Source of the DNA: Peltaster fructicola
Taxonomy: Eukaryota > Ascomycota > Dothideomycetes
Direction of reading: 5' to 3'
Length of the DNA stretch: 64,000 nt
Assembly: GCA_001592805.2 (NCBI GenBank)
Contig: CP051140.1
Location: 2,419,501-2,483,500, forward strand
Shown here: positions 32,188 to 42,614 of the stretch, piece after piece
Numbering within the stretch: the stretch's first letter is position 1
Layout: each line of letters starts with the position of its first letter
Translations under genes and position numbers: made by a program
Notes under the pieces: model-generated
What the model was told of the DNA's origin: nothing
Database searches by the model: none
The model's input: only the letters and a program-made list of their open reading frames with translations

Positions 32188-35100
32188 ATGCCGCCGCCAC
32201 CACATACTCGACCTGAGAATGTTCTCAAGCGCGCACAAGAACTCATCGGAGTTGGTCAGCAACAAGCCGCTCTCGCCATCCTCCACGAACATGTCACATC
32301 GAAGCGCACTCGTAACAGCACCATCGCCGCCTTGGAGCCGGTTATGCTCCTGTTCGTCGAGCTCTGTGTCGATCTGAGAAAAGGAAAGAGCGCAAAGGAT
32401 GGATTGTACAATTACAAGAACACCAGCCAGAACACCAACGTTGCTACGATAGAACTCGTCTTCCGCAAGTTTATTGAGCTGGCGGAGCAAAAGGTGAAAG
32501 AGGCGCAAGCAAAGTCAGATGAGATTTCAGCTCAAGGCGATGCAGAGACCAAGGAACCTACGGAGAGTCTCAAGAATGTTGACGATCTGGAATCTATGGA
32601 GACACCAGAGTCTATCCTCTTATCGACAGTCTCTGGAGAGCAGTCCAAGGACCGAACGGACCGTGCTATTGTTACACCATGGTTGAAGTTCTTGTGGGAG
32701 ACATACCGTACAGTGTTGGATATCTTCAAGAACAATGCTCGACTGGAAGTCATGTACCAGACGACTGCTCATCAGGCGTTCAACTTCTGCTTACGCTACA
32801 CCCGCAAGACTGAGTTCCGTCGTCTTTGTGAGCTTCTTCGAAATCACTTGCAGAACGCTGCCAAGTACTCACAGCAGGTTCATGCTATCAACTTGAGTGA
32901 GCCAGAGACACTTCAACGTCATCTCGACACTCGATTCATGCAGCTCAACGTTGCAGTTGAGCTTGAACTTTGGCAGGAGGCTTTCAAGAGTGTTGAGGAT
33001 ATCCATATTCTGCTGAACTTGTCCAAGCGTGCGCCAAAGAATGTCATGATGGCCAACTATTTCGAGAAGCTCACAAAGATCTTCCTTGTTTCGGAGAACT
33101 ACCTCTTCCATGCTGCCGCCTGGAGTCGATACTACAATCTGCTCTTGGTGTCCGCTCGAGCTGTAGCAGCTGGTGCGCCTCGCAAAGAGAATCCCAGCAA
33201 CATTGCAGATGCAGATCTCTCAAAGGCAGCCTCGTTTGTGCTGCTCTCTGCTCTTGCAATCCCCGTCATCAGCACATCACGATCACGTGGTGCTCTGATC
33301 GATGTGGATGCTGCTCGCAGCAACAAGAATGCACGTTTGACGAACTTGCTTGCTATGAGCACTCCTCCAACTCGTTCGATCCTGTTCAAGGACGCACTCC
33401 ACAAGGATATCCTCCAGCGTGCTCGACCAGAGATTCGCAACCTCTACAACATCCTGGAAACCGACTTCCATCCTAAGTCTATCCTCGCTAAGGTGTCACC
33501 AATTCTCTCGCAAATTGGTGCAGATGAGGAGATGTCGCAGTACATCGTCCCACTGCAGCAAGTCATCCTCACACGACTGTTTCAGCAGTTGTCACAGGTC
33601 TACACAGATGTCAAGCTTGCGGACGTCCTTGCTCTTGCGCAATTCCCATCGCCGTTCGAGGTTGATGCTGCCATGATCGAGAAGTTCATCATGAATGGTT
33701 GCAAGAAGGGTGATCTTTCTATTCGTGTCGACCACTCTACTGGTGTATTGAGTTTCGATTCGGATGTGTTCTCTTCGTCGAAGTCGCTCTCCGGTGCTGC
33801 TAACGAGGATACCTCGATTCAACGCCTGCAAAGCACACCTGCAGAGATTGTGCGAACACAACTTTCACGACTCTCGAAGGCATTGTATGTTGCAGTGCAG
33901 TATGTCGATCCTGCATACAATGCCGATCGTCACAAATCCAAGCTTGCTGCACTGAAGCGTGCTGAAGCTGGTGCACAAAAGAGCATCTCGAACTTCTGGC
34001 CAGAAGAGATCATTACAAAGAAGAAGGAGACTGCATTGTCGATACAGGCTGCAAAGACACGTGAAGAAGAGCAGAGGAAGCGAGCTAAGCAGCAAGAATT
34101 GCAAGCAGCTGAGACAGCTCGGCTTGCCCAGGAGACCAAGGAGCGTGAGGAGCGTCGTATCATTGCAGAACGCAAAAATTGCAACGTGAAGAGACCGAGA
34201 AGCAGCTGAAGGAGTTGCAAGGAAATGTCAAGGGTGTCGATATCAGCAGTCTCGATATTGATGAGCTTGATACTGGTCGAATCCGCGCGATCAAGTTGCA
34301 GGCGCTTGAAAGGGAGAAGAACGAAATGAGCGAAAAGGTTCGAATCACTGCCAAGCGCATCGACCACCTTGAGCGTTCATACCGTCTCGAGGAGGCGAAG
34401 AAGCTACCAGAGGACCTTGCCGCACAACACAAGCAAGACTACGAGGCATGGGAGGCTACCAAGAAAGAGACTCTTGAGACCGCACTGTTGAAGCACAAGG
34501 AGGATGTCTCGTTGAAGCATCGTCTAAGTCGACTTGTTGGTGCGTATGAGGGCTTCCGCAAGGACATTACACAGCAGAGGCAGGCCGAGTTTGAGAAGAG
34601 ACGCAAGGCTGCCGAGCGTGAACTGCAAGCAAAGATGGATCAACGTCGAAAGGATGTTCTTGCAGAGCGTGAAGCAGCACGGAAGCGAGCCGAAGAGGAG
34701 GCAAGACGTGAGAAGGAGGAGGAAGCTAGGCGTCTTGAGGAGGAAGAGCAGGCTGCTGCAGCTGCAGAGGCCAAGCGTATCAAAGACGCTGAGTCCAAGG
34801 CGGAGGCAGAAGCTCGACGTGCTGAACGGGCTGAGTCTGCAAGGAAGCAGCAAGAACGTGAGGCTGAAGCTGAGCAACGTAGACTTGAGAGACGTGGTCA
34901 AGCACCTCGACCTGTTGAGCGTGCTCCAGAGAGTGGTCCACCACGATTACAACTTGCTGGTGGTAAGCCATCTTGGAGAGATCGACAAGCTGCGAAGGAA
35001 GACGAGCCAGAGAAGCAGCCAAGTGGTTATGTTCCTCCAGGTCGTAGGGATGACGCTCCAAAGTCTGGTTACGTACCACCAGGAAGAAGAGGAGATGAGG

Positions 35101-35381
35101 AGGCTCCAAGATCTGGTTACGTGCCCCCAGCGAGGAGAGGCGACGATGAGGCTCCCAAATCTGGCTACGTTCCTCCAGGTCGTAGAGATGACGCTCCTCG
35201 ATGGCAGCCAAAGTCACGTCAAGAAGAGGGTGCAGAAGCTCCACGACGAACTGAAGAAACTCCTCGTTGGCAGCCCAGAGCACGTCCAGCTGAGGAGTCT
35301 TCCGATGCAAATGCAGCTCCTCCAGCAGCTCCTCCAGCAGCTCGACCTGGTAAGTATGTTCCTCCAAGTCGTAGAGGTTAG
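32188..35381 (+). CDS. TIF32: eIF3 subunit a, with apparent frameshift
   Basis: Scaffold subunit of translation initiation factor 3 on the 40S ribosome. The N-terminal half ([20 protein letters not shown], then [20 protein letters not shown], then [20 protein letters not shown]) is the helical, PCI-containing part. The C-terminal half is the long charged coiled coil, with [20 protein letters not shown] and a Lys/Glu/Arg-rich spectrin-like region. At the end are four SGYVPP-(G/A)-RR repeats (35024-35190) and the closing GKYVPPSRR. The frame breaks at an A5 run at 34174-34178: the first frame runs into a stop at 34209, and the second continues to 35381. Reading with one more A restores the conserved [11 protein letters not shown] and gives about 1,064 aa, normal for the family. 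An essential gene is unlikely to be broken, so a base-calling error in the homopolymer is most likely. Confidence 0.93.
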
Positions 35382-36962
35382 GATTCTGTTCAAAGTGATA
35401 GCATGAGTATGTTATGATCGAAGTCTTGTGTCCATACTGGAGTCTTGTGTCAGTATCCGTGATGGACATGAGTTTTGTGTGGAGGACTGTTCATTGCTGT
35501 CGTGCATGATATTCTCTGTCGTCGTTGCGAGTGTGTTGTTGCTGCTCTACTAAAGTTGTGCTCTTGTCTTGTAGCTATGCTGTTATTCAGTATATTGCTG
35601 TCGACCTGCTGTATTAGTCCTATCACAGTCTTAGATGGTACCGAGGAAGACACCTATGAGCAGAGGAAGTTTCAGTCGTGTTGCAAGCAGTCTTGAAAGC
35701 ATCTGATGATCAGATGGAGATGATCGTTGTCACATGCAAGAGTTGACAGGGTTTCGTCGACAATCAAGTATATCATGTTCATGTGTTGCTCATGTATTAT
35801 TGCTCTGCGGTCGTCGGTGTACATACTTCACATTCGATACGTTGTGAGTGGTGTTCGATGTTCTTCGACTGTGCACTTGTTCTCATATATGGCTGAGGTT
35901 CTTGGGCCTCTTGGCTTGCCTAGTATCCAGGCTTGAGTATTGTTGCATCTTCGTCCTGTCGCCCTGCAAGTGTATTATCCAAATCTCTTGCAACCACTCC
36001 ACCGTCCTTCTGCCATGCTGTATATCTTGTTGGCTCGAGTCTTTTGTACGCAGGGAGACCGTCCTTGCATCGTATCGCCTTCAGTGTGTTGTACTTGGCG
36101 CTCTGACCTACCTGCACTTCGATACTGGTCATCCTCTCATACGCAGTGCATCCAATATTGTGCACAGCTTGTTCACACCGTTGTACGCATAATGCCTTTG
36201 TCCCGGTATCTGCCATGCCTTACCGTGTAATTTGCCAACACGAGCTGAGTGCTGCTAAGACCTCATGCTGTTAAAACCTTGTGCTGATAAGACATCGTGC
36301 TGATAAGACATCTTGTTGATAAGACATCGTGCTGATAAGATCTCGTGCTCCATGGATAGACTTATTCTGATCGTCGTATCCCCCCAATACCACTCATGTC
36401 TCCATAGGAATGACATTCGGCAACAGGAAGACTGGGTGAGTATATTTGGGAGGTAATAGATCAATTAGCGCCTTGTAGGCTGTATTTTTGCTCCCTTTCA
36501 GGTCTCTCGATGAATCTCGGATGATAACATAACAAAGATCGCTACGAGAGCCTGTTGTTCTTGAAGATCGACTGTGCTGTTATGCATGCTGGAAAGGCTT
36601 CGTGGAGAATGGTCTTCGAAACGGCTCACCAAAACAGAGCATCTCCTGATCGCTCAAGCTCATCTTTGTGATGTATTGAACGTCCCGGTGTCCTGATCAT
36701 TCTCCCATGACCGTTATAGTCAGCTCAAGCATGTCTGAATGCCACGAAGGATAATGAAATATTTTGGCACCTGATGAAGGAGATCTGGTCACGATGTGAG
36801 GTCAGACCAGAGCTTAGTGGTGTGACCCCTCTGGACGACGTGGGGTCTGTTGACGTTGCTACCTGGAGCAACCATCCTACAAACACGATCAACATACCTG
36901 CAAAGGGAAGCTCTACAACTGTGAGACTATTGTGGAAGCCGGCGAGTAGACTGTCGACATAA
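35382..36962. other. Intergenic, 1.6 kb
   Basis: No gene is recognised. A 16-bp tandem array lies at 36250-36345. The right end should hold the promoter and probably the unresolved first exon of the BCAS3-like gene. A 63-codon frame at 36774-36962 ends just before that gene's open frame but shows no family features. Confidence 0.4.
36250..36345. repeat. 16-bp tandem repeat, six copies
   Basis: Six consecutive 16-bp units start at 36250, 36266, 36282, 36298, 36314 and 36330. The consensus is TGCTGATAAGACATCG. The two left units are the most diverged (for example TGCTGTTAAAACCTTG), and the middle ones are near-identical. The unit contains GATAAG, the core site of GATA factors, in four of six copies. 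It lies between eIF3a and the BCAS3-like gene. Confidence 0.9.
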
Positions 36963-39497
36963 CTGAACCTACTCTCGAAAGGTCCTCACGACGAACCATC
37001 GAAGAACGACCGACAACCATTTGTAGCGCCGGCACATGACCACGAACAACACAAACAATCAGCAGCACAGAACCTCGAACACCTCCTCTGGACACACAGC
37101 GGTCCGCAAAAGCTTACACTTCATACTGCCACATCGATTCGAGTTGACACACCTCTGTTGGGCGGCTCTCCCAACGGCTGCATGCCGTCCATAGACACTC
37201 CAGTCGCAGATGTCGACAATGAAGCGTTTAGTACCTCACCAGCGCCAACGAGCAAGAGAAGCAAGAAGAAGTCGAAGAGAAAAGGATTGAATGATGTTGA
37301 TGTACCACATGATGAGTCGACCACGCCATCACCGCCGAAGTCAGTCGACGAAGGTGTTGTGAAGCAACCTGCCGTACGAGAGCTGGAGCAGGATATTGCC
37401 GAAGCTGTGTCCAAGCCTTCGCCTGAGTCTGTCGGCGAGCCTACAACAACAAGAGCACCTGCAATACAAGAGCCAGATGATGTGATCGATGATGTTGTCC
37501 TTGAACAGGCCAAGGTGGAACAGGCACCTCTTGCACACGTTGAGATCGATCAATCACTCCCTGTACAACCAGTCGGCGTCAAAGTTGCAGAACCAGTGCC
37601 TATACGAATTCTTGAGACGAACGAACCGGAGAGACAAGTACAGCCAGCGACTGGATTCCCTCGACCACTTCCCAACTCACCACCCGTTCCCTTGCAGCCA
37701 GGGATATCTCCAACATCTCCATTTCGAAATGAGCCTCCAACGAGAAGTACATCCACAACGCATAGAGTTCCTGCAAGAACGAGGACCTCTGGCACGTTCG
37801 AACGGCACGATATTTACCTCCCGTCCAGTCCACCAAGATTCGACATTGGCAGAAGACAGTCCTCCTCTCGATACCAGCCACGCACGTCTTCGCTTTTCGA
37901 TGCTCCATATCTGCCGCAGCATCCTCCTCCAGAAACACCGCGGACCATTCGCTTCGACACTTTTGCAGATGCTGGAGACTATACTGCTGCTGTAAGAGCT
38001 AGTGATGTACTCTTGGTTGGCATGGATGCTGCATTAGACGTCTATCGAGTGCTGCCTGACAAGATGGAGATTATTGGCAGGCTTGAAGGACTTCGAGGAA
38101 TGGTCCTTGATGCGAAGATCGTCCCTGTTGTTGGCGTGGATTCACTGGCGGATAAGCGACCTCTGGTGGCTCTAGTCTTTGCTGATGCTGTTGAGGTCTA
38201 TTCTCTACAGACGTCCAAATACTTCAAGACTCTCTACAAGTGCCATGTTCAAGAGCCTCGATTGAAGCTTGATGCTCATGGTGCGTTCTTGGTCGTGTCG
38301 TCTGGCACGAGTGGAGAGATCTTTGTGTACAGGGACTTCGAATGTATTGGCAAGTTTTGGACGACTCTTGCTGACGATCGGGCTCTATTGGCTCTTGGAC
38401 GACGATGGCTCGTTATTGTCTGTCCGGATGCTTCCATGGTGTCGATCGGAGGGGATGCACTCTTTCACAGTGCCTTCGGCATGTCGAGTCATGCTCCTCT
38501 ACAGCCACCGATCACCACAGAAGTTCACCTTGATCAGGAGAGTCTGGTCGCAAGGGTAACTCGACAGGCTGCTCGTGAGGTCCGCAAGGGAGTCGAGCTG
38601 GGCTGGGCTGGATGGAATGAGTTTGTACAGCCGACCGTGCGAGTCGAGAGTGAATTTCCACCTACCCATGCAGCTGATGTGGTCAAGCGGATCGAGCCTG
38701 CTGTTGTATCGATTGTCGATCTAGAGAGGATGTGTCATATTGCTACCTTTGCTCTGGACGGGTGCAGCTTCTTGTCGCTGAGCGCGGATGGCACGAAGCT
38801 GTTGACTACCAGCAGGACTGGTGAAGCTTCCGATATCTGGGATCTGACCGACTTGCAGAATGTGAGATGTGTCCAGAGGATTACACGAAACAGTCCTTCA
38901 ACAGTGTTGAGCGCTGCGTGGTATGAGGATTATCTTGCTCTACAGACTGCGAGGACCGTCCATCTGCATGTGATTGGGGAGAAGCCCAAGGTCAAAAGCT
39001 CCTGGCCTGTCAGTCTTGATCGTCGAATGCTTGCGAAAGGTCTTGCCAGTGGATTTGGCATGGCTAAGGCTGGTCTTCAAGAAGCTTGGCATGCTGATGA
39101 CAACAAGATCAGGCTAGAAGGTGTGACACATCGATGGGTCCGTAGTGGACTTGCTGTGGCTACCTCTGACAAGGTGTATCTGTATCCTGTCACACGAGAG
39201 GAGAAGATCAAAGTTGAGAAAGGAAAGCACTTCCTTCTGCCTGGGAATGGTGGTAGTGCAGAACCTGGTGGCTACTGGACATTGAGAGGTATCGCGAGAG
39301 CTACACCGAGTGTTGCTGAGGATGACTACGATACGAATCCGACGTACTGTCCCTTTCATGTCGACAAGAGAGTCACCTTGTTAGCTTATGAGCCTCATGA
39401 ACTGGAGTGCTTTGGGGAGTCTCTTGGGCCGCTGATCAAGGTGAACTCAGAGGTGGAGAGTGTGATACACATTGGTGGTCATCTTGAAGGTGGTTGA
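36963..39497 (+). CDS. WD-repeat protein, BCAS3-like
   Basis: The frame is open from 36963, after an in-frame TAA at 36960, and reads as protein well before the first usable Met. It includes PSKNDRQPFVAPAHDHEQ and LEHLLWTHSGPQKLTLHTAT. The ATG therefore lies in an upstream exon I could not place; an acceptor ending at 36981 is one candidate. The first 200 residues are disordered, with a basic patch (SKRSKKKSKRKG) and Pro/Glu-rich sequence. From TPRTIRFDTFADAGDYTAAV the protein forms beta-propeller-like blades (VLLVGMDAALDVYRVLP, LVALVFADAVEVYSLQT, SFLSLSADGTKLLTTS and EASDIWDLTD). The end is CPFHVDKRVTLLAYEPHELE. This order resembles fungal BCAS3-domain proteins, which are related to the Atg18/PROPPIN group and bind phosphoinositides. 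That role is inferred. About 844 aa are encoded in the visible frame. Confidence 0.78.
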   Translation: MNLLSKGPHDEPSKNDRQPFVAPAHDHEQHKQSAAQNLEHLLWTHSGPQKLTLHTATSIRVDTPLLGGSPNGCMPSIDTPVADVDNEAFSTSPAPTSKRSKKKSKRKGLNDVDVPHDESTTPSPPKSVDEGVVKQPAVRELEQDIAEAVSKPSPESVGEPTTTRAPAIQEPDDVIDDVVLEQAKVEQAPLAHVEIDQSLPVQPVGVKVAEPVPIRILETNEPERQVQPATGFPRPLPNSPPVPLQPGISPTSPFRNEPPTRSTSTTHRVPARTRTSGTFERHDIYLPSSPPRFDIGRRQSSSRYQPRTSSLFDAPYLPQHPPPETPRTIRFDTFADAGDYTAAVRASDVLLVGMDAALDVYRVLPDKMEIIGRLEGLRGMVLDAKIVPVVGVDSLADKRPLVALVFADAVEVYSLQTSKYFKTLYKCHVQEPRLKLDAHGAFLVVSSGTSGEIFVYRDFECIGKFWTTLADDRALLALGRRWLVIVCPDASMVSIGGDALFHSAFGMSSHAPLQPPITTEVHLDQESLVARVTRQAAREVRKGVELGWAGWNEFVQPTVRVESEFPPTHAADVVKRIEPAVVSIVDLERMCHIATFALDGCSFLSLSADGTKLLTTSRTGEASDIWDLTDLQNVRCVQRITRNSPSTVLSAAWYEDYLALQTARTVHLHVIGEKPKVKSSWPVSLDRRMLAKGLASGFGMAKAGLQEAWHADDNKIRLEGVTHRWVRSGLAVATSDKVYLYPVTREEKIKVEKGKHFLLPGNGGSAEPGGYWTLRGIARATPSVAEDDYDTNPTYCPFHVDKRVTLLAYEPHELECFGESLGPLIKVNSEVESVIHIGGHLEGG

Positions 39498-40637
39498 ACA
39501 ACAGCATCGACCGACAAGTGGAGTCAATCAATGATTCGATGATAGCAGCAATCAACAGATACAGTAGACTGCCGATAAGACGAGAAGGTCCACAACGACA
39601 GCCTAGCTTGAGTGGTGAGGAGCACCTTCGACCGATCGCCCTCGCCGCGAAGATTGCCTGACACCACAGACCCAATGGCAATGCGAGGAGGCTTCCTATC
39701 GCTGTGTCAGCGGTATATTGTACTCACAATAGTGGCACGACTGCTTGCAAGGAGAGTTCAGTACGACCATGATCAGTCAAGGCGACAAGATATTGACAAG
39801 CATGACTATAGCAGGCAGATGGCAGATCACTGCTCTGGCTTGTGCCGAAGATCTCTGTCTTTGCCAAGATCGTAACTCATTGCCTCACTTTAACATATAC
39901 AAGGCTAGCTTCCTGTCGGCGAAGGCAAGGTGGCTAGTTCTCGTATGGCAACACATATATACCGTCGATATTGAGCGTTGGCCGGCGAGACTGTCCGTAC
40001 CGAGCAACTCGTCGATACTTCGCACTATCAGCACCACTACTCTCAAAGTCTTGACTTTGCTGTCATTACCAAGAAGCACGGATATCGTGCAGTGGTCGAA
40101 GCAGCTCGTTCGTCTACTCTTGCCGAACCACTGTCTGGAGACAATGAATCTAACATGCCCATACCTCTTAGGGTCACTGAGTATCGAGCTTCATTCTGCA
40201 ATCCTCGCTGGGAGGGCCGTAAGTGCTGCAAGATAAGTATACCTTCAGTCTTCACCTTACTATCATTTGTGCTGCAAGATCGGTATTGGGTCAGATTTCA
40301 GCTTACTATCATTGCATTCCGACAGGTGAGACTCATCTTCTATTCACTGTTCGCTGCTCTCGCTGTTGTCACGTTGTTCAGCCTCTCTCCCTTTCATGAA
40401 CATACACTCGTTTCCTTGGAAGTGCGGCGCACGGCATTGAGAAGCCTTCTTATCAATCTGGGACGTCGTTACAGTCCCACCATCATGTGAATGAAGGTCC
40501 CATCGACCAGATCCACGATCATGGACATTGATCACACTGTGTACACTTTTCTTGCCTGTGCAGTCATTCAATGCTTGCGCCCTCTCACCTTCAAGACTAC
40601 AGCGCAGACACCTTCTTTGGCGCAGCTTCCGGTGATT
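39498..40637. other. Intergenic, start of the gene-free block
   Basis: 1.1 kb after the BCAS3-like stop. Frames up to 170 codons exist but show no domain or splice support. I see no gene. The 40-bp minisatellite begins at its right edge. Confidence 0.4.
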
Positions 40638-40957
40638 GAGGATGTTGCAGCATGATGGTGATGCTTCTCTGGACATCGAGGATGCTACAGCACGATGTTG
40701 ATGCTTCTTCGGACGTTGAGGAAGCTACAGCATGATGGTGATGCTTCTCTGGATATCGAGGATGCTATAGCACGATGTTGATGCTTCTTCGGACGTTGAG
40801 GAAGCTACAGCATGATGGTGATGCTTCTCTGGATATCGAGGATGCTATAGCACGATGTTGATGCTTCTTCGGACGTTGAGGAAGCTACAGCATGATGGTG
40901 ATGCTTCTCTGGATATCGAGGATGCTATAGCATGATGGTGATGCTTCTTCGGACATT
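40638..40957. repeat. 40-bp minisatellite, eight copies, dimeric
   Basis: Eight exact 40-bp units start every 40 bp from 40638 to 40918. Each has the pattern GAGGA-(T/A)-GCTA, then AGCA-(T/C)-GATG, then TGATGCTTCT. Two subtypes alternate: one with CTCTGGATATC, the other with TCTTCGGACGTT. The true repeat is therefore an 80-bp dimer, nearly identical over three periods (40718-40957). The outermost copies are diverged. A partial ninth unit follows (GAGATGCTGCACATGAT). Confidence 0.95.
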
Positions 40958-42560
40958 GAGATGCTGCACATGATTGGGATTCTCAACTCAATCTTGGTTC
41001 CTCATCGCAACACCGCTCGACTGCAGCAATTCGATCAGGTCGCCAGCTTCTAGAGACAAGCACGCAGCCATGATCTTCGCCAGTCTACTCACAAGTTCGT
41101 TGAGAACCCCAGGAAGCTCTACTTGTTGAGCTAGCCCTGCGACAGGCTTGTCAGCGACTCCTGTAAGTAAACAAGCGCCTGTATGGCCACAATGTCGAAC
41201 CTTGCTCTCACAAGATGCTATCACCAGAGCGCAACTTCCCTTTTTGAGCTGGCTTGGCGCTTTGACCAGTGCTCAAATTTGACCTCACTACTTCTTCTCA
41301 TCTTGCTTCTTTGCATCAATACCGTCGTCGATTTTACGACATGCGTGTCATAAGATTGGACTCACTCTTCGCTGCCATCGATCAGTGCTCCAGCGGCCTC
41401 TCCTCTCACGCCTTCAAGCTGCTACGACGCTGTCAGCTCTGTCCATCAATTCTGTACCTCAACCACCATCATCATTGCACACAAGCCGGTAGTGTATTGA
41501 AGACACATCAACTATGCAGTTGTATAGCTGGCGGATGCATATCAGCTCAAATATTGCACATCCTCTCGAAGTGCACCATACAGTTGCCGTGTTCGATATC
41601 ACCCTTCCTCGGATTCGCTTCAGTGTGCTATGCAAACACCAGTATAGGAGTCTTACAGCCATGGAAGGTGCACTACCACAATGACAACAACATCCGATGT
41701 CTCTAAGGTGTACACAGCGAAGTCTTGCCGTTTGTCGGACACGCAACCACTGTCTTGGCCGTGCACTAATACAGAAGTCTCAGCCCTGGCTCACACACCT
41801 CAGCGACGTCTCTTCAGATTGGAATCTGTAGCAGAAGATGTACCAGTACGAGGAAGCTTCCGATCCTGGCGTACGCTGCTCTCACGAAGCCTTCGTCTTC
41901 CTATGGCATCTTCGAGAGATTTGGAAGCTTAGGTCAGTCTTTAGACTCCTGTGCTCGACGACAATGTTTGATTTGAAGTCTACCGATGATGATTGCTTAG
42001 ACTTGACTGACTTAGTAAGAAGCAACATGATCTCGATCAAGCCTGTCGTCAACACTCACAATTCTACTATTGCTGAGTCTGGTAAGCATACCGTCGCTGT
42101 CACACAGCAGACACTAGAGTTGCCACCTCACCGACGTACAACTTGTACCTCTTCGTGGCCCCAGCCCGACAACATCCTACATCGATCTTGCTCACTGCCT
42201 CCTCGCTTTACGGTCGTTTTCCTTATCGCTGCTATAAGCAGGCAAGAGCAAGGCTATACATGTGCAGGCTGCAGTCAAGTTATGATGTCTTGTCCAGAGA
42301 TTACAACGAGATCCTTCCCTGACCATTAGAGACAGCTTTGGTCAATCCCCAAACTCGGCAAGCTGGATCTCACCACAACAATATCGCTTTGCAGAGCTTC
42401 GATATCTGTTCTCGATGGATCAAGAACAGCTTCTAAACCATCGAGTGGTTCGACACATCGTTGCGATGATCATCGTCCTCAGTGTGTCAGCCAGGATCCA
42501 TCTCGACTGGAATCTGCTTGCTTACAGCATCGTTGTTGATCCTAAGCGTACTACAAGGAA

Positions 42561-42614
42561 GTCGGCACAATCGATCTCGTCGGCACCATCGATCTCGTCG
42601 GCACATTGCCGTCT
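42561..42614. repeat. 18-bp tandem repeat, three copies
   Basis: Units at 42561, 42579 and 42597 with consensus GTCGGCACCATCGATCTC. The first differs at one base, and the third is diverged in its second half. Confidence 0.85.

Noticed and set aside
34780-35469. 229-codon minus-strand frame opposite the eIF3a tail
   Set aside because: Leu/Glu-rich antisense of the charged coiled coil and SGYVPP repeats; the sense strand is clearly the gene.
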